DNA from: CADDYX01 sp045809925
GTDB taxonomy: Bacteria > Verrucomicrobiota > Verrucomicrobiia > Chthoniobacterales > UBA10450
Assembly (NCBI GenBank): GCA_045809925.1
Contig: JBJMWX010000074.1
Coordinates: forward strand, 1 to 9,199
Reading direction: 5' to 3'
Length of the DNA: 9,199 nt
Positions 1 through 6,558 of this stretch are shown here, piece by piece. The notes beneath the pieces are model-generated. The model was not told where the DNA came from. It ran no database searches and saw nothing but the letters and a program-made list of their open reading frames with translations. The number at the start of each line of letters is the position of its first letter. Position 1 is the first letter of the stretch. A program made the position numbers and the translations under genes.

Positions 1-1228
1 AAATGCCGGTCGCGTTTCCCATCTGTTCCTGGCTCAGCAACCCCATCGTGGCCGTGGTTAGCGGGACGAAGATCAGGCTGATCGCAACACCGCTGATCAT
101 CACCGGCACGATCACGCTGCTGATGCTGACCTGGAGATTAACGCGCGAGAGGATGAGGCAGGAATAGGCGAGCAATAAAAAGCCGATCCCGATCAGGATG
201 CGGTTACTGATTTTGCCGACGAGCCGCCCAACAATAATTGTGGTGAGAAACGCGCCGATGCCGCGCGGGCTCATCGCCATGCCGGCATCGACCGCAGTGT
301 AGCCGAGCATGTTTTGCATGAAGAGCGGCAGGATCGCGGTGGTGCCGTAAAGCAGCGCGCCGAGCAACAGAATCATGGCCGCGCCGACGGCGAAATTGCG
401 GTTCTTCAGCACGCGCAAATCGACAATCGGATGCTCGGCGACAAGTTCGCGCACAACGAACCCGACGAAAGTTGCGGCCGAGAGGACGGTGCAGATTACG
501 ATCGGGCGGGAAGCCAACCAGTCGAGTTCCTGCCCCTTGTCGAGAACGTACTGAAGGGTAGCGAGCCAGATACTGAGCAGACCGAACCCGATGTAGTCAA
601 TGTTCGCGGCCGAGATTCGCTTCAGATACGGCGGATCTTCGATCATTTCGTTCGCCATCAAGGCGGCGAAAATCCCGATCGGCAGGTTGATGTAAAAGAT
701 CCAGCGCCAAGAGTAATTGTCGGTAATCCAGCCGCCGAGCGTCGGTCCGAGAATCGGCGCGACCACGACGCCCATGGCGAAGACCGCCATGGCCGAGCCG
801 CGTTTTTGCGGCGGAAAACTCTCGAGCAGGACTGCCTGCGAAATGGGCTGAAGCGCGCCTCCGCCCGCGCCTTGCAACACGCGGGCGATGATCAGAAAGC
901 CCAAACTGCCGGCCATACCGCAAAGCGCCGAGGCAATCGTGAAAAGGACGATGCAGGCGATGAGAAACCGCTTTCGACCGAAGAGCTGCCCAAGCCAGTT
1001 CGTTGCCGGGAGGATGATGGCGTTCGCAACCAGATAACTAGTCAGGACCCAGGTCGCTTCATCGGTAGTGGCCGACAAATTGCCGGCAATGTGCGGCAGC
1101 GAAACGTTCGCCACCGAAGTGTCGAGCACTTCCATGAAGGTCGCGAGCATGACCGCGGCCGCGATCAGCCATGGATTGTGACTCGGGCGCCATTCCGGCC
1201 GCGGCCCCCCTGCCCCTGGCCCGGCCAT
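1..1228 (-). CDS. emrB: EmrB/QacA-type MFS multidrug efflux pump (DHA2 family), 3' end outside window
   Basis: Inner-membrane proton-driven drug exporter that would work with the adaptor encoded just upstream. The visible part is 409 residues read from ATG at 1228; the family usually has about 500 residues and 14 membrane helices, so roughly the last fifth is missing. Seen in the translation: a hydrophilic N-terminus; a first helix at about 20-34 running into LDTSVANVSLP (35-45), a hallmark of EmrB-like pumps; WVLTSYLVANAI (60-71); a loop GQLFGRKR (80-87) resembling MFS motif A; and GPTLGGWITD (161-170), the antiporter motif C that marks drug/H+ antiporters. Many further hydrophobic segments follow. 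The start codon overlaps the stop of the adaptor gene (TAATG) and has no Shine-Dalgarno of its own, so translation is probably coupled. Substrate cannot be told from sequence. The family call is very secure. Confidence 0.95.
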   Translation of the reverse strand, partial: MAGPGAGGPRPEWRPSHNPWLIAAAVMLATFMEVLDTSVANVSLPHIAGNLSATTDEATWVLTSYLVANAIILPATNWLGQLFGRKRFLIACIVLFTIASALCGMAGSLGFLIIARVLQGAGGGALQPISQAVLLESFPPQKRGSAMAVFAMGVVVAPILGPTLGGWITDNYSWRWIFYINLPIGIFAALMANEMIEDPPYLKRISAANIDYIGFGLLSIWLATLQYVLDKGQELDWLASRPIVICTVLSAATFVGFVVRELVAEHPIVDLRVLKNRNFAVGAAMILLLGALLYGTTAILPLFMQNMLGYTAVDAGMAMSPRGIGAFLTTIIVGRLVGKISNRILIGIGFLLLAYSCLILSRVNLQVSISSVIVPVMISGVAISLIFVPLTTATMGLLSQEQMGNATGI

Positions 1229-2469
1229 TAGCGATCAGCGATTTGGATTCGGCCGAGCCAGAGCGCGCTCCCGATAATCACGAGCAGGATCGCAATGATC
1301 GCGACAACCGCCGTTGTGATTGCGATGCCAAATCCAGGTTTCACTTTAACGTCCGGCTCGGCTGACATCCCGGGGCCAAGGACGCGTTGCACGTCGGGCT
1401 GTTCGTCGAGCGCGATTTTCACCGGCACCCGCTGCACTACTTTGACGTAGTTGCCGGTCGCGTTTTCCGGCGGGAGAAGACTGAAGCGCGCGCCACTCCC
1501 CGCCTGGATACTGTCGAGGTGTCCGCGCAGCTTGCGGTCGGGATAGGCATCTACACTAATCTCAACAGGCTGACCCGGCCGCATGTTGGCGAGCTGTGTC
1601 TCCTTGAAATTCGCCGTCACCCACACGCTCGGCGTTACAAGGGCGAGCAGGTTCTGCCCGATCTGAACGTAGGCTCCAGGCTCGATCGCTTTGCTCGTCA
1701 CCCGGCCGTCGGCCGGAGCGGATATTTTCGCATAGCCAAATTGCAGCTCCGCCTGATGCATCCCGGCTTCGGCCTCGCCGACCTCCGCTTTCGCGGCATC
1801 AACCTGCACTCGCGCAGCTTCGGCCGCTTTCTCGGCCTCTTTCATGTAGGCAGCCGCCGCGTCCATCTGTTTCTTTTTAGACTCGAGCGTGGCCTGCGAG
1901 GCCGCAGTGTCGATCGATGAATGTTCGAAATCCTGCTGCGAAATCGCGCCGCGTCGCACCAGTTCGGTGTTCCGGGTGAGATCGCCGCGATTCTTCCTGG
2001 TCTCGGCTGCGGCCGCGTTCGCGCTCGCACCCGCTGACTCGTAAGCGGCGTGCAGCGTGTCGAGGTGCGTGGTCGCCTGCTCGGCAGAGGCCTGGGCATT
2101 CCGCTCCTTTGCCCGCGCGACTTCCAGCGTAGCGCGCTTTTGCGCGACGACCGCTTCAACATCGGCCGGGTCGATCTCCAGCAGAGGATCGCCTTGCCTG
2201 ACCTGCTGATTGTCATCGACGTGGACGGCCGTGACGCGTCCGGCGATTTTCGGCGCGATGGCAACGATGTGCGCATCGATGAATGCGTCGTCCGTCGACT
2301 CGTGAGTCATTGAATGAAAGACGCCAAGCGATCCATAGATGATTGCGCCGACCACGATCGCCACGATCGCGACTACGACGGCCGGACGATGAAATAGTGG
2401 CCGCTTCGCCGCTGTAGGAGGCGCTGACGTGGCCCGCCTCTGCTGCACTGGTGCTTCCGCGACGCTCAT
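1228..2469 (-). CDS. emrA: EmrA/HlyD-family membrane fusion protein with an extra C-terminal membrane segment
   Basis: Periplasmic adaptor of a tripartite drug exporter, 413 residues. It would link the MFS pump encoded next to an outer-membrane TolC-like channel not seen here. From the N-terminus: Pro/Ala-rich cytoplasmic tail; membrane anchor about 29-50; TDDAFIDAHIVAIAPKIAGR, typical of the first beta-barrel/lipoyl half; a long Ala/Glu-rich coiled-coil hairpin about 100-240; the second lipoyl half with FGYAKISAPADGRV and GAYVQIGQNL; then the barrel domain with VWVTANFKETQL. Family members normally end soon after the motif seen here as GPGMSAEPDVKV. This one continues with about 25 hydrophobic residues (381-406) and ends RIQIADR. 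ATG at 2469 was chosen over an upstream in-frame start at 2562 because it begins the family-like N-terminus, overlaps the tetR stop as ATGA, and has AAAGGG five bases ahead. Confidence 0.93.
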   Translation of the reverse strand: MSVAEAPVQQRRATSAPPTAAKRPLFHRPAVVVAIVAIVVGAIIYGSLGVFHSMTHESTDDAFIDAHIVAIAPKIAGRVTAVHVDDNQQVRQGDPLLEIDPADVEAVVAQKRATLEVARAKERNAQASAEQATTHLDTLHAAYESAGASANAAAAETRKNRGDLTRNTELVRRGAISQQDFEHSSIDTAASQATLESKKKQMDAAAAYMKEAEKAAEAARVQVDAAKAEVGEAEAGMHQAELQFGYAKISAPADGRVTSKAIEPGAYVQIGQNLLALVTPSVWVTANFKETQLANMRPGQPVEISVDAYPDRKLRGHLDSIQAGSGARFSLLPPENATGNYVKVVQRVPVKIALDEQPDVQRVLGPGMSAEPDVKVKPGFGIAITTAVVAIIAILLVIIGSALWLGRIQIADR

Positions 2470-3131
2470 TTTTTCCCTTTCTGCGCGTCCCGCGCAGCCA
2501 AACCGGCGACGCAGAACGCGATCATCCTTCGCAGCGTCGGCTCGACACTGCCTACGCGGCATCGACCGCCCGACGAGAGCCCGAGAAGATGCGAATTCGC
2601 GACGGTGTGCAGGAACACCCCGTACACGAAATGCAGCCGCCAGTGCACCTCGTCACTAGATAAATACGTGAGGGCGCGACGAATGGCCGCGTGAAAACGC
2701 GCGTGACGCTCGGCAAAATCTTCGGCGACGAGCGGCTGGAGGTAGGCGCCGGGATCAGCCAGGCACTGGGCGAGGAGGCGAACAAAGTAGCGGCCGCTTC
2801 TGCCACCGCGGGCGATCAACTCGAGCGCCGGCCGGATGAGCGCTTCCAGAATTTTCTCCAGCGCAACCGGTTTACCCTTCGCCTCGGCTTCGAAATCGCT
2901 GAGCAAGGCGAGGCGCTGGTCATTGAGCGGTTTCATGCGGCGCCTGAGCACGGCGAGAATGAGCGCGTCCTTGCTCGCGAAATGATAATTGACGGCGCCG
3001 AGATTGACCTGGGCTTCAGCGGTAATCGCGCGGAGCGAGCTCGACTTGAAGCCATGTGCGGCAAAGACCCGCTCCGCCGCGTTGAGAATGGCAAGCTTTG
3101 TGTCGGACCGCGTATCAACCGCTCGATACAT
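2466..3131 (-). CDS. TetR-family repressor of the efflux operon
   Basis: Transcriptional regulator of 221 residues that probably represses its own operon and lets go on binding a pump substrate. The N-terminal helix-turn-helix domain (about 10-60) is canonical: LNAAERVFAAHGFKSSSLR, then ITAEAQVNLGAVNYHFASKD with the NYHF signature of the recognition helix region, followed by ALILAVL. This N-terminal part resembles PsrA-like and CecR-like regulators. The rest (about 75-221) is the all-helical ligand and dimer domain and gives no ligand clue. The ATG at 3131 is the only sensible start, since no other Met, GTG or TTG lies nearby in frame. No Shine-Dalgarno precedes it, and the best promoter match would start transcription at or next to the ATG, so the mRNA may be leaderless. 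Its stop overlaps the adaptor start (ATGA). The regulator role is secure; the exact subgroup is not. Confidence 0.93.
   Translation of the reverse strand: MYRAVDTRSDTKLAILNAAERVFAAHGFKSSSLRAITAEAQVNLGAVNYHFASKDALILAVLRRRMKPLNDQRLALLSDFEAEAKGKPVALEKILEALIRPALELIARGGRSGRYFVRLLAQCLADPGAYLQPLVAEDFAERHARFHAAIRRALTYLSSDEVHWRLHFVYGVFLHTVANSHLLGLSSGGRCRVGSVEPTLRRMIAFCVAGLAARDAQKGKK
2475..2480 (-). promoter_or_regulatory. Ribosome binding site of the emrA-like gene, inside the tetR 3' end
   Basis: AAAGGG on the minus strand, five bases before the ATG at 2469. It lies within the last codons of tetR and is the clearest Shine-Dalgarno in the window. It supports the 2469 start and suggests that the adaptor can initiate on its own as well as by coupling. 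Confidence 0.6.
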
Positions 3132-3136
3132 CAGAC

Positions 3137-3165
3137 AAATTAATTCAAACGTTTGTATGAATCAA
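3137..3165 (-). promoter_or_regulatory. Candidate promoter of the tetR-emrA-emrB operon
   Basis: On the minus strand TTGATT (3165-3160) is followed after 17 bases by TAATTT (3142-3137). The -35 matches the sigma70 consensus at 4 of 6 positions, the -10 only at 3 of 6, so this is a weak match supported mainly by spacing and by the operator lying in the spacer. A start point about 7 bases beyond the -10 would fall on the tetR ATG. Confidence 0.35.
3139..3162. promoter_or_regulatory. Probable TetR operator: 24-bp imperfect palindrome with core CAAACGTTTG
   Basis: The core CAAACGTTTG (3146-3155) is a perfect 10-bp palindrome. Extending outward, five of the seven... more exactly four of the next six pairs to 3139 and 3162 also match apart from mismatches at 3145/3156 and 3142/3159, giving 10 of 12 complementary pairs overall. 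It lies 8 bases upstream of the tetR start and inside the spacer of the candidate promoter, as expected for an autorepressor. CAAAC and GTTTG half-sites are also those reported for PsrA, whose sites have a few bases between the halves; here there are none. Confidence 0.7.
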
Positions 3166-3221
3166 GTGGCCATCCGTGCGGGTCGAAGCTCATCAGCCGA
3201 CCGGCTTTCCGCTTTCCATCC

Positions 3222-3237
3222 CCAGCGGTCGCGCTGG
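3222..3237 (-). other. Short hairpin just after the ku stop codon
   Basis: The stems CCAGCG and CGCTGG enclose a 4-base loop, beginning a few bases after the ku stop. A perfect 6-bp GC-rich stem in this place could protect the mRNA end or help termination. No T-run follows on the minus strand, so it is not a standard intrinsic terminator. Confidence 0.3.
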
Positions 3238-3239
3238 AT

Positions 3240-4085
3240 TCAGGCCGCTTTCTTGTGCTTCTGCGCGTGCCTGGCTGATTTGCGCGATTTGGACGCGCTT
3301 TTCTTTCCCCCGTGCGCCTTGTTCAGGCTCTCCTGCAGGACGGCGACAAGATCGATCACTTTTGTTGGTGTCGGCGCCTTTTTCGGCTTGGCCTCGATTT
3401 CCTTGCCGCCCGCTTCTACCTTTTCCTCGATCACCTCCAGCAGCGCCTCGCGGTAGTCATCGTGATACTTCTGCGGATCCCACTTTGACGACATGCTGTT
3501 GACGAGTGCTCGCGCCATCTCCGTTTCTTTTTTTCCGAGTTGCAGCTTGGAGGGCACGTTGAGCTTGTCCACCTCGGTCAGCTCGTCGGCGAAATGCATT
3601 AGCTCGAGGACAAGGCCTTTCTCCAGCGCCTTGACCCCCGCAAGATACTGCCGGGTTTTGATCACCACTTTGGCGATGCCGACCTTCTTGCCGTCGGCCA
3701 GCGCTTCGCGCAACAGCACGTAGGCTTTGTCGCCCCCTTTCTGCGGCTCGAGGTAATATGGCTTGTAGAAGAACATCGGATCGATCTCGTCCAGATCGAC
3801 GAAGTCCTGGATGTCGACAGTCTGCGTCGCCTCAAGGTCGACGCGCTGAAAATCCTTATCACTCAGGACGACGAACTTGCCCTTCTCGTATTCGTAGCCC
3901 TTTACGATCTGGTCCCACGGCACTTCGCGCCCGTCCTTTTCCGCCACGCGTTTGTAATTCACCGGACTATGATCCGTTGCGCGAAGAAGCCGGAACTTCA
4001 GTTCTTCACGACGTGTCGCCGGGTAGAGAGCGATGGGGATGTTTACCAGGCCGAAACTGATGCTGCCTTTCCAAATTGCGCGCAT
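3240..4085 (-). CDS. ku: Bacterial Ku, DNA end-binding protein of non-homologous end joining
   Basis: Homodimeric ring that threads onto double-strand DNA ends and recruits LigD for end joining. The 281-residue length is typical. The N-terminus MRAIWKGSISFGLVNIPIAL is the bacterial Ku signature; next come the central beta-barrel with VDIQDFVDLDEIDPMFF and KPYYLEPQK, then KVVIKTRQYLAGVKA and LELMHFADEL, all family hallmarks. The tail from about 255 is rich in Lys, Ser and Arg, matching the basic C-terminal extension that in other Ku proteins aids DNA binding. The ATG at 4085 is preferred to an in-frame ATG at 4118 because the conserved protein begins there; the Shine-Dalgarno is weak. No ligD gene lies within the window. 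The gene precedes tetR in the same direction by 108 bases, but the tetR promoter and operator suggest that the two are separate units. Confidence 0.96.
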   Translation of the reverse strand: MRAIWKGSISFGLVNIPIALYPATRREELKFRLLRATDHSPVNYKRVAEKDGREVPWDQIVKGYEYEKGKFVVLSDKDFQRVDLEATQTVDIQDFVDLDEIDPMFFYKPYYLEPQKGGDKAYVLLREALADGKKVGIAKVVIKTRQYLAGVKALEKGLVLELMHFADELTEVDKLNVPSKLQLGKKETEMARALVNSMSSKWDPQKYHDDYREALLEVIEEKVEAGGKEIEAKPKKAPTPTKVIDLVAVLQESLNKAHGGKKSASKSRKSARHAQKHKKAA

Positions 4086-4190
4086 ATGTGCTGGTAAAAT
4101 CGCGGCTCGCGGCGGCAATGCGCGTTACCCGGAGGGTTGTCATCGGCCGTGCCGCCGGCACATAGTCGCTGCGGATCCCTGCGCAATAGT

Positions 4191-4357
4191 ATGACGGGCG
4201 AGCGGTTCAGTGAGTTCGAGCGCACCGGCTGCCCACGGGTCGCCGACAAACACGATTCCACATGGGCCAGATCGAAAAGGCTGTGCGGCGCTATGCAAAG
4301 AACGGCGGGTTTGCCATTCCCAAAGCACCGTATGTCATAGCGGCGTCCAAGTACTAG
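4191..4357 (+). pseudogene. Collapsed class I SAM methyltransferase gene: N- and C-terminal stubs only
   Basis: The gap between ku and the esterase gene is not random sequence. From ATG at 4191 one frame reads MTGERFSEFERTG, then RVADKHDSTW, which resembles the start of a class I methyltransferase group beginning like FxEFExxGWxRVAxKYDxxW. From about 4262 a second frame (+2) reads GQIEKAVRRYAKNGGFAIPK and ends APYVIAASKY with TAG at 4355-4357; this looks like the final strand of a methyltransferase (F-x-IP...V-x-A-x-K). The SAM-binding core, normally some 200 residues with a DVxCGxG motif, is absent. The simplest reading is an internal deletion around 4262-4280 that also shifted the frame. 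Cys and His replace Trp and Tyr usually seen in the N-terminal motif, fitting decay. A 31-codon ORF (ATG 4262 to 4357) remains open but is unlikely to function. The family link is from memory of conserved ends and is unverified. Confidence 0.5.
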
Positions 4358-4364
4358 TTCGTCT

Positions 4365-5327
4365 ATGCCGCGACCACCGACGCTGCGCGCGAAAATCGCG
4401 CGTGTGCTTTTTCGAATTTTCACCAAGCGCCGACCAGCGCCGACGCGCGAACAATTGGGCAGGCAAGCTCGACGAATCATGGGACTGCCACGGCCGCTGA
4501 GCGCGGCCTGGGCTTGCCGGCCGGGGATTCGCATTGCGAGCGTTCAATGCGGTGGAGTGCGATGCGAATACCTGAATTGGCGTCGCCGAAGCGGCGTGAC
4601 GCTTCTCTACTTTCACGGCGGCGGATACCTCTCCTGCTCACCACAAACACACCGGCCAAATACCGTGACGCTGACGCGGTTATTGAAGGCTGACACGTAT
4701 GTGCCGGGGTATCGGCTAGCGCCTGAACATCCCTTTCCTGCCGCGATTGACGATGCGATGAGCGTCTATCGCGCGATCTGCGCGTCAGGCGCAAGCGCGG
4801 TCGTTCTTGCCGGAGACTCAGCCGGCGGCGGTCTCGCGATTGCGACTGCGATTCGCGCCCGCGACGAGAACCTGCCCTTGCCGTCGTCGATCCTGACGTT
4901 CTCGCCCTGGGTCGATCTCACGCCCGGCCGCGAGGCGCAGCTGCGGCCGCGCGAACATCTCGATGACATGTTCTACGCCACCAGTTTTTGGGCTTACGCA
5001 GATGCTTATCTGCAGGGAGCCGACCCGCGTTCCCCGCTCGCCTCACCGCTGTTCGCCGACCTCTCGAAAACTCTCGCGCCATTGCTGATTGAGATAAGCG
5101 ACACCGAGCTTCTCTATCCGGAAGCGGTGCAACTGCACGAGCGCTGGGGCAAGGCAGGCAATGGGGTCGAGCTAAACGTCTCCGCCGGGCTCCCGCACGG
5201 CTGGCAGGAGGTCACACCTTTCCTTCCAGAGGCGCGCGAATCGCTTGCGCGCGCGGCCGAGTTCGCCCTGAAGCACCGCCGCTACGCCGCGGCTTCCAGC
5301 TCGGCGGAGGCAATGCCGCGCAGCTGA
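4365..5327 (+). CDS. Alpha/beta hydrolase, HSL-family (type IV) esterase/lipase
   Basis: Probable cytoplasmic carboxylesterase, 320 residues, the only complete plus-strand gene here. Seen: a helical N-terminal cap (about 1-48); oxyanion-hole motif HGGGY (84-88); YRLAPEHPFPAAIDD (116-130), a hallmark of the hormone-sensitive-lipase family; nucleophile elbow GDSAGG with Ser152; and the catalytic His in GLPHGW (His278). The acid of the triad lies in ISDTELLYPEA: by spacing of 30 residues to the His, Glu248 sits where Asp stands in family members such as EST2, with Asp246 nearby as an alternative. No signal peptide is evident. The start at 4365 has no Shine-Dalgarno, and I see no convincing promoter in front. 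The 3' end overlaps that of ispH by 46 bases on the opposite strand. The natural substrate is unknown; short-chain acyl esters are usual for the family. Confidence 0.92.
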   Translation: MPRPPTLRAKIARVLFRIFTKRRPAPTREQLGRQARRIMGLPRPLSAAWACRPGIRIASVQCGGVRCEYLNWRRRSGVTLLYFHGGGYLSCSPQTHRPNTVTLTRLLKADTYVPGYRLAPEHPFPAAIDDAMSVYRAICASGASAVVLAGDSAGGGLAIATAIRARDENLPLPSSILTFSPWVDLTPGREAQLRPREHLDDMFYATSFWAYADAYLQGADPRSPLASPLFADLSKTLAPLLIEISDTELLYPEAVQLHERWGKAGNGVELNVSAGLPHGWQEVTPFLPEARESLARAAEFALKHRRYAAASSSAEAMPRS

Positions 5328-6526
5328 TAGAGACGAAGCAGTGTTTCTTCGATCAGGTTGTTCGGACATGACGCACCGGCGGTGATACCAACGACAATGT
5401 TGCCGGCCGGCAACCAGTCGCGGGTCACGACCTCCTGTTTCTTGTGCAGGTCGTAGTGCTTGATCTCATCGCCTGAGACGAGCCGCGAAGCGTTGAGCAC
5501 AAAATAGGTGGGCAACTTTTCCTCGCCCATCTCGGCGAGGTGCGAAGTGTTTGAGCTGTTGTAGCCGCCGACCACGAGCAGCAAATTCATCGGTGCGGTG
5601 AGCAGCTCGCGCAGCGCGTCCTGCCGCTCCTGGGTCGCGCCGCAAATCGTGTCGAAGAAGCGAAAGTTGTTTCTTGCTACCTCGCGGCCATCGCGATCGA
5701 TGATTGCCTGCTGGATGCGGCGCTGCACCTCCTCGGTTTCACCGCGCAGCATGGTGGTCTGATTCGCCACCCCGACGGTTCTGAGGTGCAGATCGGGATC
5801 AAAGCCCGGCGAGTAGGCGCCGCGGAACTTATCAAGAAACGCCTGCTTGTTGCCGCCGTGGCGAATGTAATCGCAGACATAATCAGTATCGGCGAGCGTG
5901 AGCACGACCAGGTAATGACCTTTGCCATCGCCAAGCGCACGCGAGCTGGTCGCCTTGGTTTCCTCGTGCTCGGCTTTGCCGTGAATAATCGACGTGGCCG
6001 ATTCGCTGGCATACTTCCGGACTCGTTTCCAGACGCTCATCACATCGCCGCAGGTGGTGTCGACGATCTGGCAACCACGTTCTTTGATCTCTTGCAACGT
6101 CGCCAGCTCGGTCCCGAATGCCGGTACGATCACGACATCCTCGGGCTGAAGATCTTCGATATTCGCCTGCTTGTTCTTGCCGAGCAGGTTCTTGATCCCT
6201 AGCGAGCTGATCTGCTCGTTGACCTCCGGGTTATGGATGATTTCGCCGACGATGAAGAGGCGGCGGTCCTGGAAAACCTTTCGCGCGGCGTAAGCGAGGT
6301 CGATGGCCCGCTCGACGCCATAGCAAAAGCCGAACTGCTTCGCCAGGCGGACGGTCACGCCGCCGACCGAGATCAGGCCGCCGGCGCGACGGATCTTATC
6401 GACGATGTCGCTCCGGTAATGGGACTCGACCTGCTCCTGCACGGCTGTCATCACCGCCGGGGTGCGGAGATTGACCTTCTCGTGCGCAGTCGTGCCGCTC
6501 GAGATCAGGTTCGTTGTCGCGCTCAT
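5282..6526 (-). CDS. ispH: 4-hydroxy-3-methylbut-2-enyl diphosphate reductase, long form
   Basis: Last enzyme of the MEP isoprenoid pathway: an iron-sulfur protein that reduces HMBPP to IPP and DMAPP. At 414 residues it is about 100 longer than the E. coli protein (316), through an N-terminal extension (about 1-55) and internal loops, as in the long plant/cyanobacterial-type forms. The three cluster ligands are Cys68 (FGFCYGVERA), Cys159 (DTTCGDV) and Cys295 (FDTICGATQERQ). Other conserved active-site stretches are GEIIHNPEV (94-102), HGKAEHEET (182-190), NQTTM (255-259), GGYNSSNTSHL (320-330) and TAGASCPNNLIEE (382-394). The ATG at 6526 follows the L,D-transpeptidase stop by 24 bases and lacks a clear Shine-Dalgarno; a later Met at residue 26 is a possible alternative start. 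It is the last gene of the minus-strand row. Confidence 0.97.
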   Translation of the reverse strand: MSATTNLISSGTTAHEKVNLRTPAVMTAVQEQVESHYRSDIVDKIRRAGGLISVGGVTVRLAKQFGFCYGVERAIDLAYAARKVFQDRRLFIVGEIIHNPEVNEQISSLGIKNLLGKNKQANIEDLQPEDVVIVPAFGTELATLQEIKERGCQIVDTTCGDVMSVWKRVRKYASESATSIIHGKAEHEETKATSSRALGDGKGHYLVVLTLADTDYVCDYIRHGGNKQAFLDKFRGAYSPGFDPDLHLRTVGVANQTTMLRGETEEVQRRIQQAIIDRDGREVARNNFRFFDTICGATQERQDALRELLTAPMNLLLVVGGYNSSNTSHLAEMGEEKLPTYFVLNASRLVSGDEIKHYDLHKKQEVVTRDWLPAGNIVVGITAGASCPNNLIEETLLRLYQLRGIASAELEAAA

Positions 6527-6527
6527 T

Positions 6528-6543
6528 GCAGGAACTTGCCTGC
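6528..6543 (-). other. Small inverted repeat directly before the ispH start
   Basis: GCAGG and CCTGC are separated by 6 bases and end one base from the ispH ATG. In the mRNA this would form a short 5-bp hairpin abutting the start codon and holding the only purine-rich stretch upstream. An effect on initiation is possible but unproven; a stem this short also arises by chance. Confidence 0.2.
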
Positions 6544-6546
6544 GAA

Positions 6547-6558
6547 TCGACTAGTCGA
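6547..6558. repeat. 12-bp perfect palindrome across the L,D-transpeptidase stop codon
   Basis: TCGACTAGTCGA is fully self-complementary, and its central CTAG contains the stop codon of the L,D-transpeptidase gene. It lies between that gene and ispH. It could be a protein site or chance; nothing else in the window matches it. Confidence 0.3.

Noticed and set aside
314..1231. A 305-codon open frame on the plus strand opposite the MFS pump gene
   Set aside because: The product is a low-complexity mix of Arg, Asp, Glu and Gly with no domain. It mirrors the high-GC coding strand of a clear EmrB-type pump on the other strand.
3222..3237. The hairpin after ku as an intrinsic terminator
   Set aside because: The stem is good but no T-run follows in the direction of ku transcription, so it is listed only as a hairpin.
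4086..4190. Promoter elements for ku or the esterase gene in the intergenic gap
   Set aside because: AT-rich hexamers with acceptable spacing were not found on either strand; only isolated half-matches and a 5-bp GTGCC/GGCAC hairpin at 4149-4161 are present.
4043..4534. A 163-codon minus-strand open frame running from the esterase start into the ku start
   Set aside because: It overlaps the true starts of ku and the esterase gene. Its sequence is unlike any family I know, and the plus strand here reads better as methyltransferase remnants.
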